A DNA stretch of 19,345 nucleotides from an uncultured Oscillospiraceae bacterium (GCA_934630555.1 CAKTXB010000007.1:1-19345), one strand, 5' to 3'; counted from the first letter of the stretch, positions 1-8,923 are shown. The notes: a model not told the origin generated them from the sequence alone. Numbers and translations: made by a program.

Positions 1-2
1 TC

Positions 3-737
3 TATGACGTGTGCGGCGGACAGGACGATCTGCGGCGCGGCATTTTGCGGTGCGTAGGCGTGCCGGAGGCGCGTTTTCGGGAGGATGCGCTGCGGATGCT
101 GCGGGCAGTGCGGTTCGCGGCGCAGCTGGGCTTTGTGATCGAGCCGGAAACGGAGCGGGCAGTGCGCAAATGCGCGCCGCTGTGCGCGGCGCTCTCGCGC
201 GAGCGGGTGCGCGATGAAATGGAAAAGACGCTGCAGTCGCCCCGGCCGGAGCGGCTGGGCGAGATGCTGGAGGCGGGACTGCTGACGGCGTGCGGGCTGG
301 AAGGGTGCGCGGATCTGTCGTGGCTGGCAACGCTTCCGGCAGGTGCGGCGCGCTGGGCGGGTCTGCGGGTGCTGCTGCCAGCACTGGACCCGGCGGCGCT
401 GCGGCTGCCATCGGCGCTGGGCGCGCGGATGACGGCGGCGGCACAGGCGTACCGGCCCGGGCTGGATGCGCTGGCATTGAAAAAAATCCTTGCGGCGCAC
501 GGCTGGGAGGTCGCGGAGCTGACGGCGGCGCTGGATGGAAAGACGGCGCTGCTGGAGAAGATCCGGGCCTCGGGCGACTGTGTGACACTGCGGCAGCTGG
601 CTGTGCGCGGGAGCGATTTCCCGGAACGAAAGGGCACAGCGGTCGGCGCGCTGCTGCGGACGCTGCTGGCACACGTTTTGGAGCACCCGGAGGACAATAC
701 GCGGCAGACGCTGTTGGCGCTGGCAAAAAAGCTCTAA
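3..737 (+). CDS. cca: CCA tRNA nucleotidyltransferase, C-terminal part (5' truncated by window edge)
   Basis: This enzyme adds or repairs the 3' CCA of tRNAs using CTP and ATP. The open frame runs in from the left edge (Tyr-Asp before the GTG at 9), so the start lies outside the window. Visible family signatures are GGQDDLRRGILRCVG near the start, then RFREDALRMLRAVRFAAQLGF, which match the end of the class II polymerase-beta-type head and the start of the neck/body helices. The catalytic DxD lies upstream and cannot be seen. The rest is Leu/Ala-rich helical body, as expected for bacterial CCA or poly(A) polymerase relatives. Poly(A) polymerase I is a possible alternative, but such genes in Clostridia are usually CCA enzymes. 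The stop is TAA at 735-737. No clear terminator follows before the tRNA promoter. Confidence 0.9.
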   Translation, partial: YDVCGGQDDLRRGILRCVGVPEARFREDALRMLRAVRFAAQLGFVIEPETERAVRKCAPLCAALSRERVRDEMEKTLQSPRPERLGEMLEAGLLTACGLEGCADLSWLATLPAGAARWAGLRVLLPALDPAALRLPSALGARMTAAAQAYRPGLDALALKKILAAHGWEVAELTAALDGKTALLEKIRASGDCVTLRQLAVRGSDFPERKGTAVGALLRTLLAHVLEHPEDNTRQTLLALAKKL

Positions 738-846
738 ACTGATAGCATGATTAAAAATATCTTCTGGAAAAGTCAGAAAAAAGAGAGGATATTGGACACG
801 CTGAACACTGGCTGTGGGTGCCGGGATGGCGTGTGAAAAATTGTGC
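738..846. other. Intergenic spacer between cca and the tRNA promoter
   Basis: This AT-richer gap has no convincing gene or terminator. A weak imperfect inverted repeat (ACACGC at 796-801 and GCGTGT at 829-834) is present but has no T-tract in the usual place. Confidence 0.4.
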
Positions 847-875
847 TTGATTTTTTAAAACAGGGGTGCTATAAT
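847..875 (+). promoter_or_regulatory. Sigma-A-type promoter of the tRNA gene
   Basis: A TTGATT -35 (847-852), 17-bp spacer and perfect TATAAT -10 (870-875) stand about 12 nt before the mature tRNA 5' end at 887. Transcription would therefore start just ahead of the tRNA, leaving a very short 5' leader. Confidence 0.85.
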
Positions 876-886
876 AACCCAGCAAC

Positions 887-963
887 GGAGGCTTAGCTCA
901 GCTGGTTAGAGCGCATGCTTCACACGCATGAGGTCACTGGTTCGAGTCCAGTAGTCTCCACCA
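887..963 (+). tRNA. tRNA-Val (anticodon CAC), CCA encoded
   Basis: A complete cloverleaf can be drawn over 77 nt. The acceptor arm GGAGGCT pairs with AGTCTCC (one G-U). The anticodon stem CATGC/GCATG encloses the 7-nt loop TTCACAC with anticodon CAC, which reads GUG valine codons. The T arm is ACTGG-TTCGAGT-CCAGT. The discriminator base is A960 and the terminal CCA (961-963) is encoded in the DNA. It has its own promoter (847-875) and terminator (965-1001), so it is a single-gene unit. Confidence 0.95.
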
Positions 964-964
964 C

Positions 965-1001
965 GTCGCTGCGGACTGCATATCGTTCGCAGCGACTTTT
1001 T
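965..1001 (+). terminator. Rho-independent terminator of tRNA-Val
   Basis: GTCGCTGCG (965-973) pairs perfectly with CGCAGCGAC (988-996), followed by TTTTT (997-1001). It begins one base after the encoded CCA. Confidence 0.85.
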
Positions 1002-1019
1002 ATGCTTCGCATGACACAT

Positions 1020-1055
1020 AAAAGAAAAGACACGCGGAAGCGTGTCTTTTCTTTT
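1020..1055. terminator. Strong bidirectional terminator-like hairpin
   Basis: This is a perfect 16-bp inverted repeat (1020-1035 with 1040-1055) around a GGAA loop. The outer part is A-rich on the left and T-rich on the right, so it can terminate transcription from either side. It follows the tRNA terminator directly and would insulate the surface-protein gene downstream. No obvious minus-strand gene ends here. Confidence 0.75.
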
Positions 1056-1266
1056 ATGGTGGAGAGAGGTCTGCTGTGCAGGCCGTGCCGCCTGCGGACG
1101 GGCATTTTATGTTGGGAGCGGGGGTTGGGGCTGCGGCGGCAGGCCTTGGTGTGGATGTGTGAAGGCGGGGCTTGTACGGGGAGAACAGAAAGCGGGAAGG
1201 AGCAATAGAAAAAGCACGCGTGTTTTGAATTTTTACGCAGAAAACGGACAATTTACGCAAATATCC
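1056..1266. other. Intergenic region before the surface-protein promoter
   Basis: G-rich then AT-rich sequence. I see no convincing gene, RNA fold or riboswitch signature. Short frames crossing it have no matching ribosome site and no protein-like composition. Confidence 0.4.
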
Positions 1267-1295
1267 TTGCAAGTTTTTTGAAAAACAGGTATGAT
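1267..1295 (+). promoter_or_regulatory. Sigma-A-type promoter of the SLH surface protein
   Basis: TTGCAA (1267-1272), 17-bp spacer, TATGAT (1290-1295). The start ATG is 35 nt beyond the -10 element, leaving a short leader that carries GGAGGGG at 1318-1324. Confidence 0.75.
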
Positions 1296-1329
1296 GATGA
1301 TGTGAAAATATGCCAATGGAGGGGTGCGC

Positions 1330-4300
1330 ATGAAAAGAAGGATCACCAGCTTTGTGCTTGCGCTGGCAATGTGCCTGACGCTGCTGCCTGCGGCAGCGCT
1401 GGCGGACGATGCGGACGTGGAGCTGTTTCCAGTGACTGTGAACGGGATCGAACTGGGGGGCGGCAAGGGCGATTATCTTGAAAGCAATGACAGTACAGCG
1501 GCGAAATCTTCTCAATATGGCAACGAACCGGCACAGTATGTGGCCTGGTACAAAAATAATGTGCTGTATCTCAATGGCCTGGACATTACGACGAATGAAA
1601 GCACACGGGGCATAGAGTGGGTGGATGGAACCTGGATGCATTACGGTCTGCACCTGACCATTGTGGTGACGGGGGAAAACTCGATCACCAGTTTGGGCAC
1701 GATGGACGAGGGCGACGAGTATGGCATTGCCATCAACGGACGGGGCGGCACCGCGGGCGGCAATGGAACGAATCTGACGATCCAGGGCGACGGCACGCTG
1801 AATCTGACGGGATATTCGCACGCCATCAGTGTGGGTAAGCATATTACGTTTGCAGGCAATGTGACTGTAAACGCAACGAGCATACGGGGCGCAGCGGTCA
1901 CCAACACTGATTCTACCGGCAAGATCACGGTTCGGGATAAGGCGAACGTGACGGCGGAGGGCGGCCCATATGGCTTTGGCTGTACCGGCTCCCAAAGCAC
2001 ACCGGTCATTGCCGGCGGAACGGTCACGGCCTCCGGCACGCAGGCGGCGTTTCAGTCCGCGCCTTCCGTGGAAGTCGGCATGGCCATCACGGCCGGTGCG
2101 GATGAAAACAGCGCAGTGACGGTTTCGGCCGTTGGAACAGAAAAATATGTGCATATCACAGCCGGCACCCCCTGTGAGAACGGGGAACATACTTATGACA
2201 AGACAAACCCCAGCGGCAAGTGTATTAAGTGCGGCTACGAATGTACCCACGGGGAGGTCGGAGAAGACCATAGCTGCACCATCTGCGGGATGACGATGGG
2301 GGAGGCTGTGCTGATCCGGGCAGACGGCACAACACAATACGGCGGTTTTTTCGACTTGCTTTCAGCGGCGGCAGGAAACACTGGCAGCACGCTGAAGCTG
2401 CTGCAGGATACATGGTCAGACAAGAAGTCCACCATCTGGAATGGCAGCTTTACGATCGACCTGAATGGACATTCCGTTACATTTGCAGGCGAGAACGGCG
2501 GTATGGTCCTGACACCTGGTTTTGTCGGAACAAATACTGTTGATGTAAAACTGATCAATTCCGATCTGGAGCATCCGGCGGAGTGGCGCTCAGGGCAGTA
2601 TAATCCCGGAATATATGTTGGCAATATTAAAGATTCAGACAGTCACTATGCGACGGATATTCAGCTCACGGTCGGTTCGCCGGTTGCGGCGCTGAACGGC
2701 GAGATCAACTTCACGGTGCCGGAGAATCAAATCAGCAAGGACACGCTGCATTGGGGCAACGGCGTCGTGAAGCTGTATACCGGCAACTATATGTATCTTA
2801 TAAAGCGCGGCGCATATTGCAATGATAGGCCGTACAGCGAGATGCTGGCCGATGGCTGCGCATTCTTTGACGCGGCGGGCAAACTGATCAATGCGGTACA
2901 GAAAACGGAAAATCTGACGGCGCAGCCGAACTGGCACGTTGGGCCGCACACGCATGATTTTACGGGCAACGGCACGGATTGCGCCTGCGGGCTGCATTGC
3001 GAACATAAAACGGTGGACACGGAAAATGTCTGCACAAACTGTCATACACAGATGAAAGCAAAGCTGAGGGCCGGAAACACGACGTCGTATTATGTTTCGC
3101 TGCCGTTTGCCTTTGCGGCGCGGGCAGCTGCCATTCAAAACGCGACCGTCACGCTGCTTGCGGACCACACGATGGATGAAAACAGCCCGTTGGTACTGAG
3201 CAGCGCGCAGAATTTGACGCTGGATCTGGGCGGGCACAGCATCCTTGGCCAGACGGGAACATTTACGATCCAGAAGGACGCGGACTACGCGATGCAGCTG
3301 ACGCTGACGGGCAATGGCACGATAGAGCCTGCGGTCAACGTGGAGGCCGGCAATGTGACGATCCAGAGCGGTACATATGCAGAGGTGCATATAGCCGGCG
3401 GCACGATGAAGCTGCAGGGCGGCGAATTTGGACGCCTGAAAACAGAAAGCGGCACGCTGGAGGCGCTGCTGGACACGGGGCGTGCGTTCCACAGAACCGG
3501 AACCGGCGCGATCGTGCCGGGCAATGTGCAGGAGCTGCGGGATGTGAAGGTGCTGAGCGGGCATGAACACTTGTATGACGTGACCGGCAAGTGCGCCTGC
3601 GGCGCGTCTGTGGAGGCACTGCTGACAAAGGCGGACGGAACGTCGATATACTTCCCCACACTGCAGGAGGCCGTGGGGCGCGCGACGACCGTTGGTTATG
3701 AGAACAGCATCGTTACGGTGCTGCGGGATGTGACGACAGATGAGATCTATGTCGCGGACGGCCAGTTTACGATCGATTTGAACGGCTGCACGGTCACTTC
3801 CAGCGGAAACACGCTGCTTTTGAATGGCGCAAAACGCATCACGCTGACGCTGCGCAACTCCAATACCCAAAAAACAGCGGCGCTGAAAACGACCGGCAAC
3901 AATCGGACGGCGCTGGAGCTGAACGCGGCGGCTGCGGAGGTGACCATTGGTTCGGCGAATGCGGCGCAGAACGGACAGATCCAATTTATCAGTGACGACA
4001 GTCTGGGCAGTCTGCGTTTGAGCAAGGGCATGGCAACGCTGTACACCGGCACGTTCAGCAGCATCAAGACAGCTGCCGGCACACAGACGCTGACTTCGCT
4101 GCTGGCCGAGGACAAGGCGTTCTATCAGGGTGGCACGGTTGTAAGCGGCAGCGTGCAGAGTCTGAACAATGTGACCGTACAGCAGCATGACCGGCACAGC
4201 TACAGCAGCGAGACCGGCCTGTGCGCCTGCGGCAAAAGCTGCCCGCACGGCAGCTTTGATGAAAGCGGTAAATGCACGGAATGCCAAAAGCAGATGACAG

Positions 4301-7300
4301 CGCGGGTCACGACGCAGACGGCAGTCACGTATTATGACACACTGGCAGAGGCCGCTGCTGCGGCAGTGGCGCAGAACGGCTGCACGCTGACGCTCTTGGC
4401 GGACAGCACGGCAACAGAGGAAATTCAGCTGAGCGGGGGCACGGTCACGTTTGACTTGAACGGACACGCTGCGGCCGCGCGGCTGAACATCACAGACGCG
4501 ACGTCCAAGCTGATGGATTCTTCTGACGGCGCGGGCAGCATCGGCGGCTTTGCGGCGACGGAGCACGCGCTGGGCGCGTATCTCGCAACGGGATATTATG
4601 TGGCCACGGAGTCTGCGGAATACGATTTGACAGCCAACCTGCCGGCGGTCGATGCGTTGTGCCGGGTGCGGCGTATGCGCGGGTCTGCACAGGTGTTTGC
4701 AAACAACACGGCGGTCACGGCGGCAGAGGACGGCACGTTCAGCGTATACACAGGGCAGACTGTGCGCGTGCAGGCCAGTGTGCTGGGCGCGCCGGCTGGG
4801 AAAATCACGTATAAGTGGTATTGGAACGATGCGGAGCAGTCTGGTCAGACCGGGCAAACGCTGGAGCAGACGGCCGCGCAGGCCGGTACGGCCAACGTGC
4901 GCTGCACGGCAACGCTGTATGGCGGTACGCTGTATGAACAAACGGTAGAGGTTCCAGCGGCGCTGCACACGACGGACTGCGGGCATCCCGGCGTGGATGG
5001 CCAGAGCGTCTGCACACAGTGCGGCGCGGTGATGGCGGCGGAGCTTACACACGAAAACGCAAAATCGTATTTTGCCGCGCCGCAGGAGGCAATTTCTGCG
5101 GCGCAGAGCGGCGACACGGTGCGGCTGCTGCAGAATGTGTTGCGCGACGAACCGCTGCTCGTGCAGGATAAGGACCTGACTCTGGATACAAATGGGAAAA
5201 GCTTTTCTTCGACATGGGGTGCTGAGGATACAGAGTGTACGTTCCAGGTGGAAAATGCAAACCTCACGCTGATCAACACGGGAGCGAAGAAGTCGTCGAT
5301 TACTGCAAAGCAGGCATTTTACGTGCAAAATTCCGGCAGCGTGACGGTTGGCAGAGCGGATGACACAGAGGATACGATCCTATGCTTTGTGCAGCCTGGC
5401 AAGCTCATTGGAACCTCTGGCGGCGAAGCGTGCAGCTTTACCATTTATAGCGGTATTTTCGGCTATTTGGATGACGATTTGGATGACAATACAGATTATA
5501 CCGTGCTGAAGATCAGCGCAGCGAATGGCGACGGCGTTGGAAAGGCAACGCTCTACGGCGGCCGGATCGACGGGATCACCGTGGAGAACGGAACGCTGGC
5601 GGACGTTCTGCCGGAAGGGTATACTTTATATAGATCAGCTAAAAATATCTGGTACTACGACTCGGACCTGAGCGATGCAAAAGTGACAGTGACTGTCCGG
5701 CCCCGGAAAAAGCCCATCCAGAGCATGACGGTGACGGCAAGCAAGAACACGTATTCCCACGGCGAAGACGTGCTGCTGACGGCGGACGTGACCACGGCGG
5801 AGGACGGAGCTGGCGTTTCCTATCGGTGGTATACCGTAACGGGTGAAACGGCGTCGCTGATCGAAAATGCAGCGGCAGCCAGTTATACGGCGAGCAGCCT
5901 GAACGTGGGTACGCATACCTTCCGCTGTGAAGCGGCGGTGGAAGGCTATGTGGTGACGAAGGATGTGACCGTGCCTGTAACGGGAGCACCTGCCGTGCTG
6001 ACAAAGGCGCCGGCGGCCGTCAGCGGCCTTGTGTATAAGACAAGTGCACAGGAGCTGGTCACGGCGGGTGCAGCCACGGGCGGTAAGGTGGTGTACCGGC
6101 TGGGCGCTGACGGCGCGTTTACGGAAGACATTCCGACCGCAACGAATGCGGGCAGCTATGTTGTCTGGTACATGGTGCAGGGCGATGAAAACCACAGCGA
6201 CACAGAGGCGCAGAGCGTGCAGGTATCCATTGGGCAGGCGGACCCGGCCTACACCATTCCGGGTGGACGGACGGCGACTTATGGCGATACGCTGGCGAAC
6301 GTGACGCTGCCGGCGGGCTGGAGCTGGCAGGATGATACAAAGGGCGTTGGAGATGTAGGAACAAACCGCTTTGCAGCGACATTTACGCCGGATGACCCGG
6401 TCAACTATAAGACGGCAACAGGGATCTTGGTTGACGTTTTGGTGCTGCCGAAGCTGGTCGTGCCTGCGGTGACGGTCAGCGGCGACTGGGCGTATACCGG
6501 CAGCGCCATTACGCCGGTGGTACGTGTGACGGCGGACGGTGTGACGCTTGTGGAGGACACGGATTATACGGTCTCATATGGTACGAACATAGACGCCGGG
6601 AAACAGGCCGGTTCGGTCACGGTTACGGCGAAGGACGGCAGCAATTATACCTTTGCGGCAGTCACGGAGCACTTTGAGATCGCGCAGCGCGCGGTGACGT
6701 TGACGGGCGTTACCGTTCAGGATAAGGTGTATGACGGCCTCAAGGCGGCTGTGGTGAACAGCCGCGGCACGCTGAGCAATGCGGTCAGCGGCAAAGGACC
6801 GGACTATACCATTCGCGCCGCATTTGCGGATGCAAATGTTGGAGAAGGCAAGCCGGTGCAGCTTACGGTGACACTGACGGGCGAGCAGGCGGGGAACTAC
6901 ACACTGGCAGAAAACTCGCAGGCCGCAGCAACGGCAGACATCCGCGCGCGGGCACTGGAAAACCTCAATTTCTCGCAGATCGCTGTGACAAAGGTATATG
7001 ACGGCACGAAGAATGCGGGGATCCTCACCGGCACGGTCGGCTTTACGGGCCGCGTTGGCAGCGATGATGTCGCGATCGCGGCTGTGCCCGGGCCATATGC
7101 CGATGAGAATGCCGGTGAGCATAAAACCGTTATGCTGGCGCTTCATTTAAAGGGCGCGGCTGCGGCAAATTACACGCTGAACGACGCAGATAAAACACAC
7201 GCGTTTACAGAAGCATCCATCACACCGGCAAGCGGCAGTATGACCGCGCCGGAGGGCGTAGTGGGGCTGGTATATGACGGTGATGCACAGACGCTCATCC

Positions 7301-8535
7301 GCGCGGGCTCGGCCAACGGTACGGGCGAGATCCAGTACAGACTGGAAGGCGGCAGCTATGAAGCGGCGCTGCCGGCGGCGGCCAATGCGGGCACCTACAC
7401 GGTCTACTACAAGGTGGTCGGAGACGGCAATCACGAGGACGTGGCAGAGGCGTCGCTGGAGGTACGCATTGCAAAGAGAACAGCTACAGTGACGGTGCTG
7501 GATCGCTTTGCGTATGTTGGCGCGGCAGCACCGGCGCTGGATGCACCGGTGCCGGGGCAGGATTACACGGTGGACGGCGTTTTGAACGGCGATACACTGG
7601 GCGGCAGCCTGGTGCTGGATTACGCCCGGACGCCGGATATGAGCCAGACGGGAACGGTCAGCATTGTGGCAAGCGGCTTGGATGGCGGGCAGAACTACAG
7701 CCTTGTGTATCAGCCCGGCACACTGACGATCGGCGTGCGGTCGACTGGTGCGACAGGCTATCCGGTGCTCGTTGTTGACAAGACTGTAAACGGCACAATT
7801 ACAGTTACACCGAAAAACGCGGTTCCCGGCAGTTTGGTGACGATCCGCGCTACACCGGACAGCGGCTACCATCTGGGAGAACTCACAGTGACGGACCGGA
7901 ACGGCGAGGAGCTGAACTGGGAGCATGCGGGCGGCGGCAAGTACATCTTCCGGATGCCCAGCGGACGGGTCACGGTGACGGGCAGCTTTGTGCGCGGCGA
8001 GGCGGAAAGTCTGTTCCGCGATGTTGCGGCAAGCGCCTATTATTACGAGGCGGTACAGTGGGCAGCCTCCGCCGGCATTACGGGCGGCATTGGGAACGAC
8101 CTGTTTGGCCCGCAGAGCGCGTGCACGCGGGCCCAGATCGTGACGTTCCTGTGGCGTGCAGCAGACAGCCTCACAGCGCAGTACGCCGCCGGCTTTGCGG
8201 ATGTTGCCGCAAATAGCTACTATGCTGCGGCGGTGGCATGGGCGGTGGAGAACGGTGTGACGAGCGGCATTGGGAACGGCAGCTTTGGCCCGAACGGGGC
8301 GTGCACGAGAGCGCAGGCTGTGACGTTCCTGTGGCGCGCAGAGGGCGCACCGGAACCGAAGAACGATGCTGTGTTTACGGATGTTCCGAAGGACGCGTAC
8401 TACGCCAAAGCAGTGGCGTGGGCTGTGGAGAACGGCATTACGACCGGTACGGGCAACGGAAAGTTCAGCCCGAATGACGTCTGCACCAGAGCACAGATCG
8501 TGACCCTCCTGTTCCGGGCGGAGCAGGGGAAATAG
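1330..8535 (+). CDS. Giant secreted surface protein with beta-solenoid modules, Cys/His-rich linkers, Ig/YDG-type repeats and three SLH domains
   Basis: The predicted product is 2401 residues, exported and held on the cell wall. The ATG at 1330 is preferred over an in-frame GTG at 1324 because GGAGGGG (1318-1324) sits 5 nt upstream. Residues 1-25 form a signal peptide (MKRR, hydrophobic core, ALA before Asp26). Residues ~30-260 look like a carbohydrate-binding-type beta-solenoid. From ~282 to ~1400, five Cys/His linkers (CxC or CxxC pairs; first at 282-319, second near 540-575) alternate with solenoid units sharing the pattern TLLxDxT...TIDLNGH. Ig-like stretches lie near 1120-1210 and 1464-1550. 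MBG/YDG-like repeats follow (VYDG at ~1800 and ~1889), then an InlB/Flg_new-type repeat. Three SLH repeats start near 2229, 2289 and 2349 (about 60-residue period), a wall-polysaccharide anchor. There is no LPXTG. Ligand and role (adhesion, glycan binding) are unknown. The gene is monocistronic, with its own promoter and terminator. Confidence 0.93.
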   Translation: MKRRITSFVLALAMCLTLLPAAALADDADVELFPVTVNGIELGGGKGDYLESNDSTAAKSSQYGNEPAQYVAWYKNNVLYLNGLDITTNESTRGIEWVDGTWMHYGLHLTIVVTGENSITSLGTMDEGDEYGIAINGRGGTAGGNGTNLTIQGDGTLNLTGYSHAISVGKHITFAGNVTVNATSIRGAAVTNTDSTGKITVRDKANVTAEGGPYGFGCTGSQSTPVIAGGTVTASGTQAAFQSAPSVEVGMAITAGADENSAVTVSAVGTEKYVHITAGTPCENGEHTYDKTNPSGKCIKCGYECTHGEVGEDHSCTICGMTMGEAVLIRADGTTQYGGFFDLLSAAAGNTGSTLKLLQDTWSDKKSTIWNGSFTIDLNGHSVTFAGENGGMVLTPGFVGTNTVDVKLINSDLEHPAEWRSGQYNPGIYVGNIKDSDSHYATDIQLTVGSPVAALNGEINFTVPENQISKDTLHWGNGVVKLYTGNYMYLIKRGAYCNDRPYSEMLADGCAFFDAAGKLINAVQKTENLTAQPNWHVGPHTHDFTGNGTDCACGLHCEHKTVDTENVCTNCHTQMKAKLRAGNTTSYYVSLPFAFAARAAAIQNATVTLLADHTMDENSPLVLSSAQNLTLDLGGHSILGQTGTFTIQKDADYAMQLTLTGNGTIEPAVNVEAGNVTIQSGTYAEVHIAGGTMKLQGGEFGRLKTESGTLEALLDTGRAFHRTGTGAIVPGNVQELRDVKVLSGHEHLYDVTGKCACGASVEALLTKADGTSIYFPTLQEAVGRATTVGYENSIVTVLRDVTTDEIYVADGQFTIDLNGCTVTSSGNTLLLNGAKRITLTLRNSNTQKTAALKTTGNNRTALELNAAAAEVTIGSANAAQNGQIQFISDDSLGSLRLSKGMATLYTGTFSSIKTAAGTQTLTSLLAEDKAFYQGGTVVSGSVQSLNNVTVQQHDRHSYSSETGLCACGKSCPHGSFDESGKCTECQKQMTARVTTQTAVTYYDTLAEAAAAAVAQNGCTLTLLADSTATEEIQLSGGTVTFDLNGHAAAARLNITDATSKLMDSSDGAGSIGGFAATEHALGAYLATGYYVATESAEYDLTANLPAVDALCRVRRMRGSAQVFANNTAVTAAEDGTFSVYTGQTVRVQASVLGAPAGKITYKWYWNDAEQSGQTGQTLEQTAAQAGTANVRCTATLYGGTLYEQTVEVPAALHTTDCGHPGVDGQSVCTQCGAVMAAELTHENAKSYFAAPQEAISAAQSGDTVRLLQNVLRDEPLLVQDKDLTLDTNGKSFSSTWGAEDTECTFQVENANLTLINTGAKKSSITAKQAFYVQNSGSVTVGRADDTEDTILCFVQPGKLIGTSGGEACSFTIYSGIFGYLDDDLDDNTDYTVLKISAANGDGVGKATLYGGRIDGITVENGTLADVLPEGYTLYRSAKNIWYYDSDLSDAKVTVTVRPRKKPIQSMTVTASKNTYSHGEDVLLTADVTTAEDGAGVSYRWYTVTGETASLIENAAAASYTASSLNVGTHTFRCEAAVEGYVVTKDVTVPVTGAPAVLTKAPAAVSGLVYKTSAQELVTAGAATGGKVVYRLGADGAFTEDIPTATNAGSYVVWYMVQGDENHSDTEAQSVQVSIGQADPAYTIPGGRTATYGDTLANVTLPAGWSWQDDTKGVGDVGTNRFAATFTPDDPVNYKTATGILVDVLVLPKLVVPAVTVSGDWAYTGSAITPVVRVTADGVTLVEDTDYTVSYGTNIDAGKQAGSVTVTAKDGSNYTFAAVTEHFEIAQRAVTLTGVTVQDKVYDGLKAAVVNSRGTLSNAVSGKGPDYTIRAAFADANVGEGKPVQLTVTLTGEQAGNYTLAENSQAAATADIRARALENLNFSQIAVTKVYDGTKNAGILTGTVGFTGRVGSDDVAIAAVPGPYADENAGEHKTVMLALHLKGAAAANYTLNDADKTHAFTEASITPASGSMTAPEGVVGLVYDGDAQTLIRAGSANGTGEIQYRLEGGSYEAALPAAANAGTYTVYYKVVGDGNHEDVAEASLEVRIAKRTATVTVLDRFAYVGAAAPALDAPVPGQDYTVDGVLNGDTLGGSLVLDYARTPDMSQTGTVSIVASGLDGGQNYSLVYQPGTLTIGVRSTGATGYPVLVVDKTVNGTITVTPKNAVPGSLVTIRATPDSGYHLGELTVTDRNGEELNWEHAGGGKYIFRMPSGRVTVTGSFVRGEAESLFRDVAASAYYYEAVQWAASAGITGGIGNDLFGPQSACTRAQIVTFLWRAADSLTAQYAAGFADVAANSYYAAAVAWAVENGVTSGIGNGSFGPNGACTRAQAVTFLWRAEGAPEPKNDAVFTDVPKDAYYAKAVAWAVENGITTGTGNGKFSPNDVCTRAQIVTLLFRAEQGK

Positions 8536-8548
8536 GCGACCTTTATAG

Positions 8549-8579
8549 AAAGCGGGGCGGCAAAAGCCGCCCCGCTTTT
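8549..8579 (+). terminator. Rho-independent terminator of the SLH gene
   Basis: AAAGCGGGGCGGC (8549-8561), loop AAAA, GCCGCCCCGCTTT (8566-8578): a perfect 13-bp stem that runs into TTTT. The T-tract is cut short because the dispersed repeat starts at 8580. A near copy of this hairpin lies at 8886-8923. Confidence 0.85.
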
Positions 8580-8883
8580 GAGCGTGTCAAAAATTTTTTT
8601 TGACACGCTCTCAAACGCGAACCGCTGCGCTGGGTTCGCGTTTGAAAAGGCTTGCGCCATGCTGCGCGTATCATTTTTGCGCCTTTGGCGCAAAAATTCC
8701 ACTACAGAACTTCGTTCTGCATGGGTTCGCCTTAGCCAATCGCACTGCGCATAGCTTGTGCTCTTGGAGGCTCACGCAACTTGCATGACGTAATGTATTT
8801 TCGGCGACGTACACGCCGCCGCCGAACATGATCCGGACTTTTTTCGCGCCTGCGGGCGCGAACTCTGCGAGGATATTTTGACA
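8580..8883. repeat. Structured dispersed intergenic repeat, copy A (complete)
   Basis: A ~304-bp non-coding element made of successive hairpins. H1 is GAGCGTGTCAAAAA/TTTTTGACACGCTC (8580-8610, 14 bp). H2 is TCAAACGCGAACC/GGTTCGCGTTTGA (8611-8645, 13 bp, loop GCTGCGCTG). H3 is TTTTTGCGCC/GGCGCAAAAA (8674-8696). H4 is CAGAAC/GTTCTG (8705-8719). H5 is TTCGCGCC/GGCGCGAA (8843-8862). TGTCAAAA at 8585-8592 and TTTTGACA at 8876-8883 form short inverted ends. H1 and H2 recur at 19284-19345, which shows that the unit is repeated. There is no transposase. It resembles a MITE or an extended REP-like element. The right boundary is inferred from the inverted end and the flanking hairpin, because copy B is cut off. 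Confidence 0.8.
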
Positions 8884-8885
8884 GA

Positions 8886-8923
8886 CAGAAAAGCGGGGCG
8901 ACAAAAGCCGCCCCGCTTTTCTG
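8886..8923. terminator. Second copy of the GC-rich terminator hairpin, right of the repeat
   Basis: CAGAAAAGCGGGGCG (8886-8900) pairs with CGCCCCGCTTTTCTG (8909-8923), with one internal mismatch near the loop. The core is almost identical to the SLH-gene terminator at 8549-8579, so the dispersed repeat is bracketed by direct copies. There is no long T-run after it on the plus strand, so its efficiency is uncertain. Confidence 0.65.

Noticed and set aside
1056..1320. Possible riboswitch or structured leader upstream of the SLH gene
   Set aside because: No recognisable riboswitch core. The promoter at 1267-1295 leaves only a ~30-nt leader.
2173..2300. Zinc-finger DNA-binding role for the Cys/His motifs of the large protein
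   Set aside because: The protein has an N-terminal signal peptide and SLH domains, so these motifs are outside the cell.
1054..2337. A 427-codon minus-strand open frame over the SLH gene start and the upstream spacer
   Set aside because: Antisense shadow with low-quality composition, and it crosses the SLH promoter and a terminator hairpin. No ribosome site or motif supports it.
2635..5328. An 897-codon open frame on the minus strand, inside the SLH gene
   Set aside because: It is antisense to a clearly real protein with a signal peptide and SLH domains. Its product is Arg/His/Cys-rich with no domain pattern, and it arises from the codon bias of the plus-strand gene.
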